DNA from: Euzebya pacifica
Lineage (GTDB): Bacteria > Actinomycetota > Nitriliruptoria > Euzebyales > Euzebyaceae
DNA length: 64,000 nt
Reading direction: 5' to 3'
Assembly (NCBI RefSeq): GCF_003344865.1
Contig: NZ_CP031165.1
Coordinates: 5,337,910-5,401,909 of the forward strand
Positions 8,629-17,473 of this stretch are shown here, one piece after another. How positions within the stretch are numbered: position 1 is the first letter of the stretch; each line of letters starts with the position of its first letter. Under the pieces are notes generated by a model. The model was not told the origin of the DNA. It did no database searches and was given only the letters and a program-made list of their open reading frames with translations. Position numbers and translations under genes: made by a program.

Positions 8629-10373
8629 GGCAGCTTGTAGTCGATCCGGAACGTGTCGGTGTCGACGTTGCCCTCCTGCGGTGTGGCGATGCGGCTGATC
8701 GACATGCGGAACCCCTCGGCGGTCTGCTCACGGGGACCCATCGTGGTCTCGACCTCGAACCAGGGCGTGGACCAGAAGGTGACCGTGACGGAGTCGTCGG
8801 TGACTGCGGTGTCGACCAGTATCCAGTGCGGCGTGTTGTTGTTCAGCTCGAGGTCGACACCCGGGTAGTCGATCGTCGCCTCGCGTCCCGCGGGATAGCG
8901 GTCGAACCAGAAGGAGTGGGGGGTGTGGGTGATGATGTCGATGCCGCTGAACCACATGGCGTTGAAGAAGGTGGTGCCGAACTGGCTGACCCCGCCGCCG
9001 ACGTCGTCGATGAACTCGCCCTCGAGGATCGCACCGGCCTCGACGAACCCGCCCTCGCGGGTCCGTTCGCCGACGGCGTGGTTGATGTCGAGGTTGCCGC
9101 CGGGCGGGACGAGCATGCCGTCGACGATCTCTGCGATGCGGTGGATGTTGGTGACGCGGCCCTGGCCGGGTTCGTAGAAGGTGGTCCAGGTGCTGACGGG
9201 CGCGACGATGCCGAGCTCCGCCGGGTCGACGGGGTCGGTGACCTCCTCGCCCTGCACCTCGGCGGTGGGCTGGTCGGCCTCCATGGCGGCGACGATGGCC
9301 TCGACGGTGGCGTCGAGGTCCGGGTCGAGCCCCGGCTCGCCGACCTCGCTGACCAACCGGCCGGTCACGGTGGACACGTCGCCGTAGGCCGGGTTGTCGG
9401 CGGGCCCGCCGCTGCCGGGGTCGGGCAGGGGATCCTTGGTCGGAGTGGGCGAACGATCCTCGACGCGGATGCGGGGAAGCGGACCGATCGCGGCGCGTTC
9501 GAGGAACGCCGTCAGGGCCGGCGGCGGCTGCTCGGCCGACGGCACGATGCGGAGGCGCTGGCGTTCGATCTCGTCGGGGTCCTGCTCGACCGCCAGCAGC
9601 TGGATCAGGGCCTGCTCGCCCAGCTCGACGTCGATGGTCTCCCGCAGCGGCACCCCCACCCCGTCGACGGTCTGGGAGTCCTCCGGCACCGCCTGCGCCT
9701 GCAGGGTGATGGGGGTGTCGGTGAGCGACTCGATCCGTTCGACCGCGGCGTCGACGCTGACCTGGGTGATCCGTGGCTGTACCGATTCGGCCTCCAGCTG
9801 CACCTGCAGGCTGGCGGGCCACTCGGCGAAGGGCATGGTCTCGAGGGCCGCGACGGCCGTGCGGAACCCCTCGCTGATCATCGCCGGGGTCACGTCGATC
9901 CCCACGACCGCATCGCTCACGCGGAGGCCCGACGCGGTGATCTCGATGTCCCCGTCGGTGGGGTCGCTGGAGAGTCGTTCCGCCAGCTCGTCGGTGTCAC
10001 CGGTGGTGAAGAACAACCCGACCGGCAGCACGGTCGCGTCGCCACCGCTCACCCTCGCGAGCCAGTCGTCGAAGCCCGTGGCGTTCTCGGCGGCGCGGGC
10101 CACGCCCTGCACGTCGAAGCTGACGCCCAGCGCGCCGGCGGTGACCTCGGCCCGTTCCTCGCCGGTGGCCACCACGACCGGCATCGACAGCAGCCGTTGG
10201 CCGATCCGTTCGGCCGTCTCGACCGCGGCGTCGGGGTCGCCGACGGGCTCGCCGGCCAACGTGGTGCCCGGCGGCAGGTCCTGCGCCTTGACGGCAGCGA
10301 ACCCGCCGGCCGCGAGCACGACAACGGCAGCCACGCCGACGGCGATGGCCCAGGTCCTCTGACGAGCAGTCAT
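8625..10373 (-). CDS. VanW family protein, membrane-anchored
   Basis: This 582-residue protein has a single N-terminal membrane anchor (residues 9-28). A large extracytoplasmic region contains repeats like the YoaR-type putative peptidoglycan-binding domain and, at about residues 395-530, a VanW domain (FYEPGQGRVTNIHRIAE, GGGVSQFGTTFFNAMW, PHSFWFDRYPAGREATIDY). VanW proteins occur in some vancomycin-resistance clusters, but most, like this one, lie outside them and have no proven reaction; a role in wall remodelling is inferred. It is the first gene of a two-gene operon with the CWB2 protease, overlapping it by 4 bases. It is divergent from the Fur-family gene, with 131 bases between the starts. 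Confidence 0.85.
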   Translation of the reverse strand: MTARQRTWAIAVGVAAVVVLAAGGFAAVKAQDLPPGTTLAGEPVGDPDAAVETAERIGQRLLSMPVVVATGEERAEVTAGALGVSFDVQGVARAAENATGFDDWLARVSGGDATVLPVGLFFTTGDTDELAERLSSDPTDGDIEITASGLRVSDAVVGIDVTPAMISEGFRTAVAALETMPFAEWPASLQVQLEAESVQPRITQVSVDAAVERIESLTDTPITLQAQAVPEDSQTVDGVGVPLRETIDVELGEQALIQLLAVEQDPDEIERQRLRIVPSAEQPPPALTAFLERAAIGPLPRIRVEDRSPTPTKDPLPDPGSGGPADNPAYGDVSTVTGRLVSEVGEPGLDPDLDATVEAIVAAMEADQPTAEVQGEEVTDPVDPAELGIVAPVSTWTTFYEPGQGRVTNIHRIAEIVDGMLVPPGGNLDINHAVGERTREGGFVEAGAILEGEFIDDVGGGVSQFGTTFFNAMWFSGIDIITHTPHSFWFDRYPAGREATIDYPGVDLELNNNTPHWILVDTAVTDDSVTVTFWSTPWFEVETTMGPREQTAEGFRMSISRIATPQEGNVDTDTFRIDYKLP

Positions 10374-10504
10374 CGCCCTCGACGGTAGTGCGACTCGGGG
10401 TCACGAGCCGAGAAGCGTGCCGCGTCCGCGCTCCGCCCCTCGACCGGCCCACCTCGTCGGGCCGGGGGTGGATCTATGCTCGGCACCGTGAAGGGCTCCA
10501 CCAC

Positions 10505-10936
10505 ATGACCGGACAGGACGTCGAGGCGGTGCTGCGGGCCGGCGGTCATCGCATCACCCGCCCTCGCACCGCGGTCTGGGCTGCCCTCGTCGACGCCGAC
10601 GACCACCTGACCGCCGAGGAAGTCGCCGCCCGGGTCGAGCAGCAGGACGCCGGTGTGAACCTCGCCTCGGTCTACCGGACCCTCACGCTGTTCGAGGAGC
10701 TCGAGCTGGTCCGGCAGTCACGGTTGGGCGACGACCCAGCCGGGCGTTGGGAGATCACCCACCCCGACGACGACTTCCACCTCGTCTGCACCGTCTGCGG
10801 GGCGGTCGACCATCACGTCGGATCCCTGGTGCAGACCGTTCGCGACCACCTGGAGGGCGGTCACGGCTTCGCCGTCGACGAGGTCGACCTGACGGTCCGG
10901 GGTCGCTGCGCCGCCTGCGCGGGCGCCACCGCCTGA
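10505..10936 (+). CDS. Fur-family metal-responsive repressor
   Basis: This 143-residue protein has the Fur fold: an N-terminal winged helix (GGHRITRPRTAVWAALVDA, LASVYRTLTLFEELELV) and a C-terminal dimerisation domain with HLVCTVCGAVDHH and RCAACAG, whose two CxxC pairs form the structural zinc site. The ATG at 10505 follows an AAGGG ribosome-binding site 9 bases upstream, and a TATGCT motif at 10475-10480 may be its -10 box. The next operon encodes a cobalt/nickel-type ECF transporter and begins behind a perfect palindrome, so this regulator probably senses that metal (Nur- or Zur-like). The exact metal cannot be assigned from sequence. Confidence 0.87.
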   Translation: MTGQDVEAVLRAGGHRITRPRTAVWAALVDADDHLTAEEVAARVEQQDAGVNLASVYRTLTLFEELELVRQSRLGDDPAGRWEITHPDDDFHLVCTVCGAVDHHVGSLVQTVRDHLEGGHGFAVDEVDLTVRGRCAACAGATA

Positions 10937-10965
10937 GGCCTTCTCCGCACCCCTGAGGACAGTCA

Positions 10966-10982
10966 TTGCGAACGGTTCGCAA
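10966..10982 (+). promoter_or_regulatory. Palindromic operator candidate for the Fur-family regulator
   Basis: TTGCGAACGGTTCGCAA is a perfect 7-base inverted repeat around a 3-base centre. It lies 29 bases after the regulator stop and 52 bases before the cbiM start. Fur-family proteins bind palindromes of this size, so metal-dependent repression of the transporter is the simple reading. The site also shows that the longer upstream extension of the cbiM frame is not coding. Confidence 0.62.
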
Positions 10983-11034
10983 CAAGGGCAGACTCGAGTT
11001 CAGCACATCGCTGGACCGAGCCGAAAGGCATGCC

Positions 11035-12048
11035 GTGCATGCACCAGATGGGTTCCTGACCGCAGGCACCGCCGTCGCGACAGGGGCGATCAGCACCGGT
11101 GCGGTCGCCGTGGCGCTGCGCCAGACCCGTGACCGGCTGCGGGACAAGCAGATCCCCCTGGCCGGCATCGCCGCGGCGTTCGTCTTCGCCGCCCAGATGT
11201 TCAACTTCCCCGTGGCCGCCGGCACCACCGGCCACCTGCTCGGTGGCGCGCTGGCCGCGATCCTGCTGGGCCCGTGGATGGGTGCGCTGGTCGTCACCGT
11301 CGTGGTGCTGGTGCAGGCGCTCGGCTTCGCCGACGGCGGGCTGACGGCGCTGGGCTACAACGTGCTGAACATGGCGGTCGTCACCTCCTTCGGGGGCTAC
11401 GGCGTGTTCGTGCTGATGCGACGGATCCTGCCCGCCAACGGCAGCGGTGTGGTGGCGGCCTCCGGGGTGGCTGCGCTGGCCTCGGTCGTGCTGTCCTCCA
11501 TGGCCTTCTCCCTGGAGTGGCTGTTCGGCGCGTCGGCGCCGGTGGCGTTCGACACGGTGTTCGGTGCGATGGTGGGCGTGCACCTGCTGATCGGGGTCGG
11601 CGAAGCCGTCCTGACCGCGTTGGCCGTCGGGGCGGTGCTGGCCGCCCGTCCCGACCTGGTCCACGGCGCCCAGGACCTGGACCGCAGCCAGCTGGCGGAC
11701 CGACCCAAGGTGTCGATGAAGGCGTTCGCCGTCGCCGGCCTGCTGGTCGCGGTGCTGTTCGCCACGGTCGTCAGCCAGTTCGCCGCCTCCGACCCCGACG
11801 GGCTGGAGCGCGTCGCGGAGGACCTCGAGTTCGTCGAGCAGGGCGCGGAACACTCGTTGGCCGGCGGCATCTTCGCCGACTACGCCACCGCCGGGATCGA
11901 CAACGAACAGCTCAGCCTGGCCGTCGCCGGCGTGACCGGACTGGTCCTGGTCCTGCTGGTGGGGGGCGGGGTGCTGCTCGCCGTCCGCGGTGGTCGCCGG
12001 GCGCGGGGTGAGACCCCGGACGTGGGCCGCACCCCCACCGAGGTCTAG
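11035..12048 (+). CDS. cbiM: Cobalt/nickel ECF transporter substrate-binding subunit CbiM, fused to PDGLE domain
   Basis: The GTG start at 11035 gives an N-terminus of Met-His-Ala-Pro-Asp-Gly. In CbiM/NikM the amino terminus and His2 are metal ligands, so this start is strongly preferred over the longer frame. An AAAGG ribosome-binding site lies 6 bases upstream. Residues 1-220 contain the multi-helix CbiM core that binds Co2+ or Ni2+. After a linker, a further membrane helix, the ASDPDGLERV motif and a C-terminal helix make up the PDGLE (CbiN-like) module, here fused in one 337-residue chain. cbiQ starts 3 bases later. Cobalt versus nickel is unresolved; no cobalamin genes are in view. Confidence 0.9.
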   Translation: MHAPDGFLTAGTAVATGAISTGAVAVALRQTRDRLRDKQIPLAGIAAAFVFAAQMFNFPVAAGTTGHLLGGALAAILLGPWMGALVVTVVVLVQALGFADGGLTALGYNVLNMAVVTSFGGYGVFVLMRRILPANGSGVVAASGVAALASVVLSSMAFSLEWLFGASAPVAFDTVFGAMVGVHLLIGVGEAVLTALAVGAVLAARPDLVHGAQDLDRSQLADRPKVSMKAFAVAGLLVAVLFATVVSQFAASDPDGLERVAEDLEFVEQGAEHSLAGGIFADYATAGIDNEQLSLAVAGVTGLVLVLLVGGGVLLAVRGGRRARGETPDVGRTPTEV

Positions 12049-12051
12049 CCG

Positions 12052-12816
12052 GTGGCTGCCGGCCACGCCCACGCGCTCTACGTCCACGGACACAGCCCGG
12101 TCCACCGCCTGGCCCCCGAGGTGAAGGTCGCCGCCGCCTTCCTGTTCGTCATCGGGGTGGCGTTGACCCCCAACGAGGGCACCTGGGCGTTCGGCGTGGA
12201 CCTGGTTGCGCTGCTGGTTGTCGTGCGGCTGGCCGAGCTGCCGCTGCGCTTCGTGGCCTCCCGCGCGATGGTCGTGCTGCCCTTCATCGTCTTCGCCGTG
12301 TTCATCCCGTTCATCGCCTCGGGCGACCGGGTCGAGGTGCTGGGGGTCGCGGTGTCGGCCGAGGGGCTGGCCGCCGCCCGGGCGATCGTCGCCAAGTCCG
12401 TGATCGGCGCGTCGACCACGGTGGTGCTGGCCGGCACGACCGAGACGCCGGCCATCATGGCGGGACTTGCACGCCTGCGGGTGCCCGTGGTCCTGACGAC
12501 CATCGCCACGTTCATGATCCGCTACCTCGAGGTGCTGACCGGCGAGCTCGGCCGCATGCGGACCGCCATGACGGCGAGGGGCTACGACCCCCGCTGGTTG
12601 TGGCAGGTCAAGCCGATCGCGTCGTCGGCCGGGGCGCTGTTCGTCCGGTCCTACGAGCGCGGCGAACGGGTGCACGCCGCCATGCTGGCCCGCGGGTTCA
12701 CCGGCGAGATGCCCGCCCCGTCGTTGCGGCACGGCGACACCCGCCAGTGGCTTGCCGTGCTGTGGCTGCCGGCCGTCTCGATCGCCGCGACCGTGGGTAC
12801 GGTGACCAGCCTGTGA
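12052..12816 (+). CDS. cbiQ: Cobalt/nickel ECF transporter transmembrane subunit CbiQ
   Basis: This 254-residue membrane protein is the energy-coupling transmembrane (T) component of the ECF transporter. It starts at GTG 12052, three bases after cbiM. Hydrophobic helices occupy about residues 25-120 and 135-160. The cytoplasmic segment has the MTARGYDP and MLARGFTG motifs, the two Ala-Arg-Gly signatures of T components that contact the ATPases. A further helix lies at the C-terminus. Its stop overlaps the cbiO start (GTGA). It couples ATP hydrolysis by CbiO to metal release from CbiM. Confidence 0.9.
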   Translation: MAAGHAHALYVHGHSPVHRLAPEVKVAAAFLFVIGVALTPNEGTWAFGVDLVALLVVVRLAELPLRFVASRAMVVLPFIVFAVFIPFIASGDRVEVLGVAVSAEGLAAARAIVAKSVIGASTTVVLAGTTETPAIMAGLARLRVPVVLTTIATFMIRYLEVLTGELGRMRTAMTARGYDPRWLWQVKPIASSAGALFVRSYERGERVHAAMLARGFTGEMPAPSLRHGDTRQWLAVLWLPAVSIAATVGTVTSL

Positions 12817-13586
12817 CCGTCCCCGCTCCCCCTCCGGTGATCGACCTCGACGGCGTCGGCTTCACCTATCCCGATGGCCACCGCGCACTCGACGGCTTCA
12901 CCCTCGCGGTGGGGACCGGCGAGTCCGTCGCCGTGCTCGGCCCGAACGGGTCGGGAAAGACGACGTTCGCGCTGCACCTCAACGGCATCCACGAGCTGCA
13001 GGAGGGCCGGGCAGCCATCAGCGGCCTGCCCATCGCCCACGAACACCTACCCGAGATCCGTCGGCGCGTCGGCATGGTCTTCCAGGACACCGACGACCAG
13101 CTGTTCATGCCGACGGTCCGCGAGGACGTGGCGTTCGGGCCCCACAACCTGGGCCTGCGCGACGGCGAGCTGGACGTTCGGGTCGAGGAGGCGCTGGAGA
13201 AGGTCGGCGCCAGCGGGCTGATCGACCGAGCCCCCCACCACCTGTCCGGCGGCGAACGACGTCGCGTGGCGCTGGCCACCGTGCTGTCGATGCAGCCCGA
13301 CGTGCTGGTGCTGGACGAACCGACATCCGGCCTGGACCCGGCGGGCCGTCGCGAGCTGGCTGGGGTGCTGGCCGAGCTGCCGATCACCAAGCTGCTGATC
13401 ACCCACGACCTGCCGTTCGCGCTGGAGCTGTGCGACCGAGCGGTCATCGTCTCCGGGGGTCGGGTCGTCGCCGACGGCTCCTGCGTGGACGTCCTGGCCG
13501 ACGAACCGCTCCTCCACGCCCACCGCCTCGAGCTGCCGTTGGGCTTCGACCCCCGCGCCGGCTGGGCCGCCCGCCACACCCCCTGA
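12813..13586 (+). CDS. cbiO: Cobalt/nickel ECF transporter ATPase CbiO
   Basis: This 257-residue ABC ATPase has Walker A GPNGSGKTT (residues 43-51), a Q-loop (VFQDTDDQLF), the signature LSGGERRRVALA, Walker B VLVLDEPTSGLDP and H-loop LLITHDL. The GTG at 12813 overlaps the cbiQ stop, giving tight translational coupling; longer upstream frames are unrelated sequence inside cbiQ. It supplies energy for the CbiMQ complex and presumably works as a homodimer, since no second ATPase gene is present. Three 50-base tandem repeats begin only 6 bases after its stop. Confidence 0.92.
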   Translation: MTVPAPPPVIDLDGVGFTYPDGHRALDGFTLAVGTGESVAVLGPNGSGKTTFALHLNGIHELQEGRAAISGLPIAHEHLPEIRRRVGMVFQDTDDQLFMPTVREDVAFGPHNLGLRDGELDVRVEEALEKVGASGLIDRAPHHLSGGERRRVALATVLSMQPDVLVLDEPTSGLDPAGRRELAGVLAELPITKLLITHDLPFALELCDRAVIVSGGRVVADGSCVDVLADEPLLHAHRLELPLGFDPRAGWAARHTP

Positions 13587-13591
13587 CGCGT

Positions 13592-13741
13592 GTCGCCCCA
13601 CCGGCCGCCCGCGCGGGTGAGCCGACACCCCTCGCATGCGGGTCGGACCACCGGCGCCCGGCGCGGGCCAGACGACACACTTCGTAGGCGTGTTGCACCA
13701 CGGGCACCCAGCGCCGGCCAGGCGACAAGCCTCTGGTGTGC
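13592..13741 (+). repeat. Three tandem 50-nt intergenic repeats downstream of cbiO
   Basis: Units begin at 13592, 13642 and 13692, exactly 50 bases apart. They share a GTCG or GTTG start, a CCACCGG block about 7 bases in, and a core near GGCCAGACGACACAC (clearest in the second unit). The units are diverged, with no reading frame conserved across them. A related array lies at about 34194-34344. The remaining sequence to the aldehyde dehydrogenase promoter is GC-rich with nothing recognised. Confidence 0.7.
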
Positions 13742-13853
13742 GGGGCGGGACCGGGTCTCCTCCGCCAACGAGGCAGGGGCGGGCCGGGCGGGCGGGACCT
13801 ACGATGCGAACCTGACACCGTCGTCAACACCACCAGCCCCGGAGGGCCGAGCC

Positions 13854-15287
13854 ATGGAGCACACACGAGAGTTCTACATCGACGGCAAGTGGGTGCCGCC
13901 GACGACCGATGCCACCCTCGACGTCATCAACCCGACGACCGAGGAGCCCATCGCCACCATCGCCATGGGAGGTGCCGCTGACGTCGATGCCGCTGTGGCC
14001 GCCGCCAAGCGCGCCTTCACGACCTTCTCCCGGACCACCCGCGAGGAGCGGCTGGACCTGCTGCAGGAGGTCATGAACCAGTACAAGGCGCGGATGGACG
14101 ACCTGGCCCAGATCCTCCACGACGAGATGGGCTGCCCGATGCCCTTCGCGTCGAAGGTGCAGATCCCCTCCGGCTACGGGCACTTCAAGGCCGCCAGCAA
14201 GGTCCTGCAGAACTACGAGTTCGAGGTCGACCAGCGCACGACCCGGCTGCGCCACGAGCCCGTCGGGGTCGTCGGCATGATCACCCCGTGGAACTGGCCG
14301 CAGAACCAGATCACGTGCAAGGTCGCCCCGGCGCTGGCCACCGGCTGCACGATGGTCCTCAAGCCGTCGGAGATCGCCCCGCTGGACGCCATCGTCCTGG
14401 CCGAGATCCTCGACGCCGCAGGCGTGCCCGCGGGTGTCTTCAACCTGGTCAACGGTGACGGCCCGTCGGTCGGCGCGGCCATGTCGGCCCACCCCGACAT
14501 CGACATGATGAGCTTCACCGGCTCGACGCGTGCCGGCATCCTCGTCCAGAAGTCCGCTGCGGACACCGTCAAGCGGGTGGCGCTGGAGCTGGGCGGCAAG
14601 TCCGCCAACATCGTCCTGGACGACGCCGACTTCGCCAAGGTCGTCCGCCGTGACGTCAAGGGCATGATGAGCAACAGCGGCCAGTCCTGCAACGCCGGAA
14701 CCCGCATGCTGGTCCCCAACGACCGTATGGACGAGGTCGCCGAGATCGCGAAGGCCGCTGCCGAGTCCGTCGTCTCCGCCCCCGAGGGCGAGGGCATGGT
14801 CATCGGCCCGGTCGTCAGCCAGGCGCAGTTCGACAAGATCCAGGGCCTGATCCAGTCCGGCATCGACGAGGGTGCAACCCTGACCGCGGGCGGCACCGGC
14901 CGTCCCGACGGCGTCGACACCGGCTGGTTCGTCAAGCCGACGGTGTTCACCAACGCCACCAACGACATGCGGATCGCCCGCGAGGAGATCTTCGGGCCGG
15001 TCATGACGATCATCGGTTACGACGACGAGGCCGAGGCCATCGAGATCGCCAACGACAACCCCTACGGCCTCTCGGGCTACGTGAGCTCCGGCGACATCGA
15101 GCGGGCCCGCGCGGTGGCCAGCCAGCTGCGGACCGGCATGGTCCACGTCAATGGCGCGCCGGCGGACATCTTCGCCCCGTTCGGTGGCTACAAGCAGTCG
15201 GGCAACGGCCGCGAGTGGGGTCAGCTCGGGTTCGAGGAGTACCTCGAGACCAAGGCCGTCATGGGCTGGACGCCCCGCGAGGACTGA
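13854..15287 (+). CDS. Aldehyde dehydrogenase family protein
   Basis: This 477-residue NAD(P)-dependent dehydrogenase oxidises an aldehyde to the acid. The key residues are visible: N147 in TPWNWP, the general base E245 in LELGGKS and the nucleophile C279 in SGQSCNAGTR. The EEIFGPVM and PFGGYKQSGNGRE cofactor and C-terminal motifs are also present. ATG 13854 has a GGAGGG ribosome-binding site 7 bases upstream, and a TACGAT at 13800-13805 could be the -10 box. The substrate cannot be read; the sequence fits the broad betaine/aromatic aldehyde group. It is monocistronic and ends in a strong hairpin. Confidence 0.9.
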   Translation: MEHTREFYIDGKWVPPTTDATLDVINPTTEEPIATIAMGGAADVDAAVAAAKRAFTTFSRTTREERLDLLQEVMNQYKARMDDLAQILHDEMGCPMPFASKVQIPSGYGHFKAASKVLQNYEFEVDQRTTRLRHEPVGVVGMITPWNWPQNQITCKVAPALATGCTMVLKPSEIAPLDAIVLAEILDAAGVPAGVFNLVNGDGPSVGAAMSAHPDIDMMSFTGSTRAGILVQKSAADTVKRVALELGGKSANIVLDDADFAKVVRRDVKGMMSNSGQSCNAGTRMLVPNDRMDEVAEIAKAAAESVVSAPEGEGMVIGPVVSQAQFDKIQGLIQSGIDEGATLTAGGTGRPDGVDTGWFVKPTVFTNATNDMRIAREEIFGPVMTIIGYDDEAEAIEIANDNPYGLSGYVSSGDIERARAVASQLRTGMVHVNGAPADIFAPFGGYKQSGNGREWGQLGFEEYLETKAVMGWTPRED

Positions 15288-15315
15288 TCGGCCCACCCAG
15301 TCACCCAGCAACGTC

Positions 15316-15347
15316 GAGCGCCCGAGGTCTGATGACCTCGGGCGCTC
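15316..15347. terminator. Strong hairpin between convergent genes
   Basis: GAGCGCCCGAGGT at 15316-15328 pairs perfectly with ACCTCGGGCGCTC at 15335-15347 around a 6-base loop. It lies between the aldehyde dehydrogenase and the convergent CWB2 gene and can serve both. There is no U-tract, as is common in GC-rich actinobacteria. Confidence 0.75.
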
Positions 15348-15387
15348 GTCGTGGTGCGGCGGAAGGCGGCGGCCTTCCGTCGGCGGT

Positions 15388-17337
15388 CTACTCCGCGGTC
15401 AGGCGCTCGAGCGTCTGCTCGAGGGCGACCGCGTCGTCGCCGTAGCGGTCGGCGAAGCTGCGGGTCGAGGAGTCGAAGCCCGACAGCCCACCGAGGATGC
15501 CGGTGACCTCGGTGACCAGGCCGGTCACCGCGTCGGAGGAGTCGATGTCGAGGATGTCGACCAGGTCACCGAGCGAGCCGAGGACGGAGTCGTCGACGAT
15601 GCCGGCCAGCAGGGTCTCCACACCGGTCAGCAGGTCGTTCAGCTGGTCCAGCGGGACGACCCGCGACTGCGAGCCGAGGACGTCGTCGATGGCGTCGAGG
15701 ATGTCCACCAGCGCCGCGGCCTGGACCGGGTCGGAGGTGTCGATCGGCGCGGCGAGGGCCGCGTCGAGGTTCTCGAAGATCGGGATCAGCGCGGCCTGAC
15801 GGGACGTCGAGACGCGGTTGCCCTCCGGACCGATGACGCGCTCGAACGCGGCACGGACCTCGGTCGGCTGGGCGGCCATGGCGCTGGCGAACGCCGCGCT
15901 CGGGTCCTCCGGGCAGTCGGCCTCGCTGTCGTCGGTGTTGCCGTCACCATCGCAGTCGGTGCCGTCCTCGCCCGGGGGCGTCTCCTCGTCACCGTCGACA
16001 CCGATGATGGAGAGGATGGCGCCGAGCAGGCCGGGGGAGGTGCCGTCGGAGCCGGGGATGATGCCCTCCAGCAGGCCGAGCAGCTGGTCGAAGACCGGGC
16101 CGAGGACGTCCTCGAGGACACCGCCGGTCAGCTCGTTGACCTCGTCCAGCAGGCCCAGCATCAGCAGCGCGGCGGTCTCGCAGGCGAGGAAGTCGACGAA
16201 GCTGTTGCAGATCAGCGGGAGGTTGTTGAGGCGCAGGGCGTTGGAGAGGAGGCCGTCACCGAGGTAGGCGATGGTCTCCGGCGGCAGCAGCGGGCCGTCG
16301 GCCAGGATGACCGGGGCCTCGTAGACCGCACCGTGTGCTGCGGCGGCGAACCCGGCCGACCACAGGGGCTCCTCGACGGAGCCGGCCTCGGTCAGGATCA
16401 GGCGCGAGGTGTCGGCGGCGTCGAGGAAGCCCATGAAGCGAGCGATCTCGATGGCGGTGCCGTAGCGGTTCTCACCGGCGACGCGGGTCACGGTGATGCC
16501 CATGTCGGTCAGGGTGTCGGCAACCTCGGGTCCGATGGCGGCCTCGCCACCGACGATGACGACCTCCTCGACACCGGAGTCCTCGAAGTAGGTCTCGGCG
16601 GCGGGGTGCAGGTAGCCGGTGGTGGTCAGGAGGGCCGGGTACTCCATGGAGGAGCCCAGCGGGCCAGCACCGAGGGCGTCGGCGTAGGCCTGGGACTGGT
16701 CGGAGCCCTCTTCGGGGTAGGCCCGCATCAGCAGGGCGGTGTCGGCGTCGGGCGCGACGTGCTCGGCCAGCATGGCGGCGGTCTCGACACGGGAGGGGCC
16801 ACCGACGCGGCTGACGTTGTCCTCGCCGAAGTTGGCGACGAACTTGGACTCCAGGTCGGGGGAGATGGCGTCCTCGGAGCCGAGGAGCAGGATCTCGGTG
16901 GCGCCGAGGCGGGTCAGCTCGTCGGCGATCCGCAGGTCGAGGTCGTCGGTCTGCGTGAGCAGCAGCGGCGCGCCGGCGATGCCCTGGGAGGCGACGGAGG
17001 ACAACGAGTCGGCGAACACGTCGTCACGGCCGATCATGACCAGGTTGGCGCTGTCGAACGTGACGCGCGACAGGGCGATCGAGGCCTCGACCGCGTCGTT
17101 GGCGTCGAGCCGCACCGCGTTGTCGAAGGGCACGTCACCGAGGGCGTCCCCGAGCGGCTCGGTGATCGTCTCGATGACGTCCTCGAGCGGATCGAGGATG
17201 GCGCCGATGACACCCGGGGGCGCGATCGGGAGGTCGTCGAGACCGGGGATCTGGGATTGGGCGGGAAGGGTCATCGCCAGGGCGAGGACCGCGGCGATCA
17301 CGCCGGCGAAGGCGGATCGACGAAGAAGGGCACTCAT
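15388..17337 (-). CDS. Secreted CWB2 protein with acidic, helical C-terminal region
   Basis: The ATG at 17337 gives a 649-residue protein with a signal peptide (about 1-29) and an AAAGGTGAT ribosome-binding site 7 bases upstream. A second in-frame ATG at 17346 is too close to that site. Three CWB2-like repeats fill residues 60-400 (RVGGPSRVETA, RVAGENRYGTA; VIVGGEAAI), the first and third being weak. A cysteine pair follows. The next stretch (DCDGDGNTDDSEADC) resembles a calcium-binding thrombospondin type 3 loop. A helical region of about 150 residues, rich in LLxxLD patterns, ends the chain and is not recognised. The M42-like peptidase gene lies upstream on the same strand. Confidence 0.75.
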   Translation of the reverse strand: MSALLRRSAFAGVIAAVLALAMTLPAQSQIPGLDDLPIAPPGVIGAILDPLEDVIETITEPLGDALGDVPFDNAVRLDANDAVEASIALSRVTFDSANLVMIGRDDVFADSLSSVASQGIAGAPLLLTQTDDLDLRIADELTRLGATEILLLGSEDAISPDLESKFVANFGEDNVSRVGGPSRVETAAMLAEHVAPDADTALLMRAYPEEGSDQSQAYADALGAGPLGSSMEYPALLTTTGYLHPAAETYFEDSGVEEVVIVGGEAAIGPEVADTLTDMGITVTRVAGENRYGTAIEIARFMGFLDAADTSRLILTEAGSVEEPLWSAGFAAAAHGAVYEAPVILADGPLLPPETIAYLGDGLLSNALRLNNLPLICNSFVDFLACETAALLMLGLLDEVNELTGGVLEDVLGPVFDQLLGLLEGIIPGSDGTSPGLLGAILSIIGVDGDEETPPGEDGTDCDGDGNTDDSEADCPEDPSAAFASAMAAQPTEVRAAFERVIGPEGNRVSTSRQAALIPIFENLDAALAAPIDTSDPVQAAALVDILDAIDDVLGSQSRVVPLDQLNDLLTGVETLLAGIVDDSVLGSLGDLVDILDIDSSDAVTGLVTEVTGILGGLSGFDSSTRSFADRYGDDAVALEQTLERLTAE

Positions 17338-17473
17338 GGACTGCATCACCTTTGTACGGGGAGGGTGACAGGGCACTGTCGTTTGCTGGCTACAAATGAC
17401 TAGTCGGTCATACTGCACCCGAACTTGAACGGAAGCGAACAAGTCGTCCCGAATCTTTTGGGCTGGACGACGT

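Noticed and set aside
10488-10508. Six-codon open frame (GTG to TGA) overlapping the Fur-family start
   Set aside because: It is more simply explained as leader sequence that contains the AAGGG ribosome-binding site; six codons give no coding evidence.
10966-11034. Upstream extension of the cbiM frame from TTG
   Set aside because: It would include the palindromic operator, and CbiM needs the free Met-His terminus at 11035 for metal binding.
13592-13741. CRISPR array
   Set aside because: The units are contiguous and equally diverged along their length, with no distinction between constant repeat and unique spacer and no cas genes.
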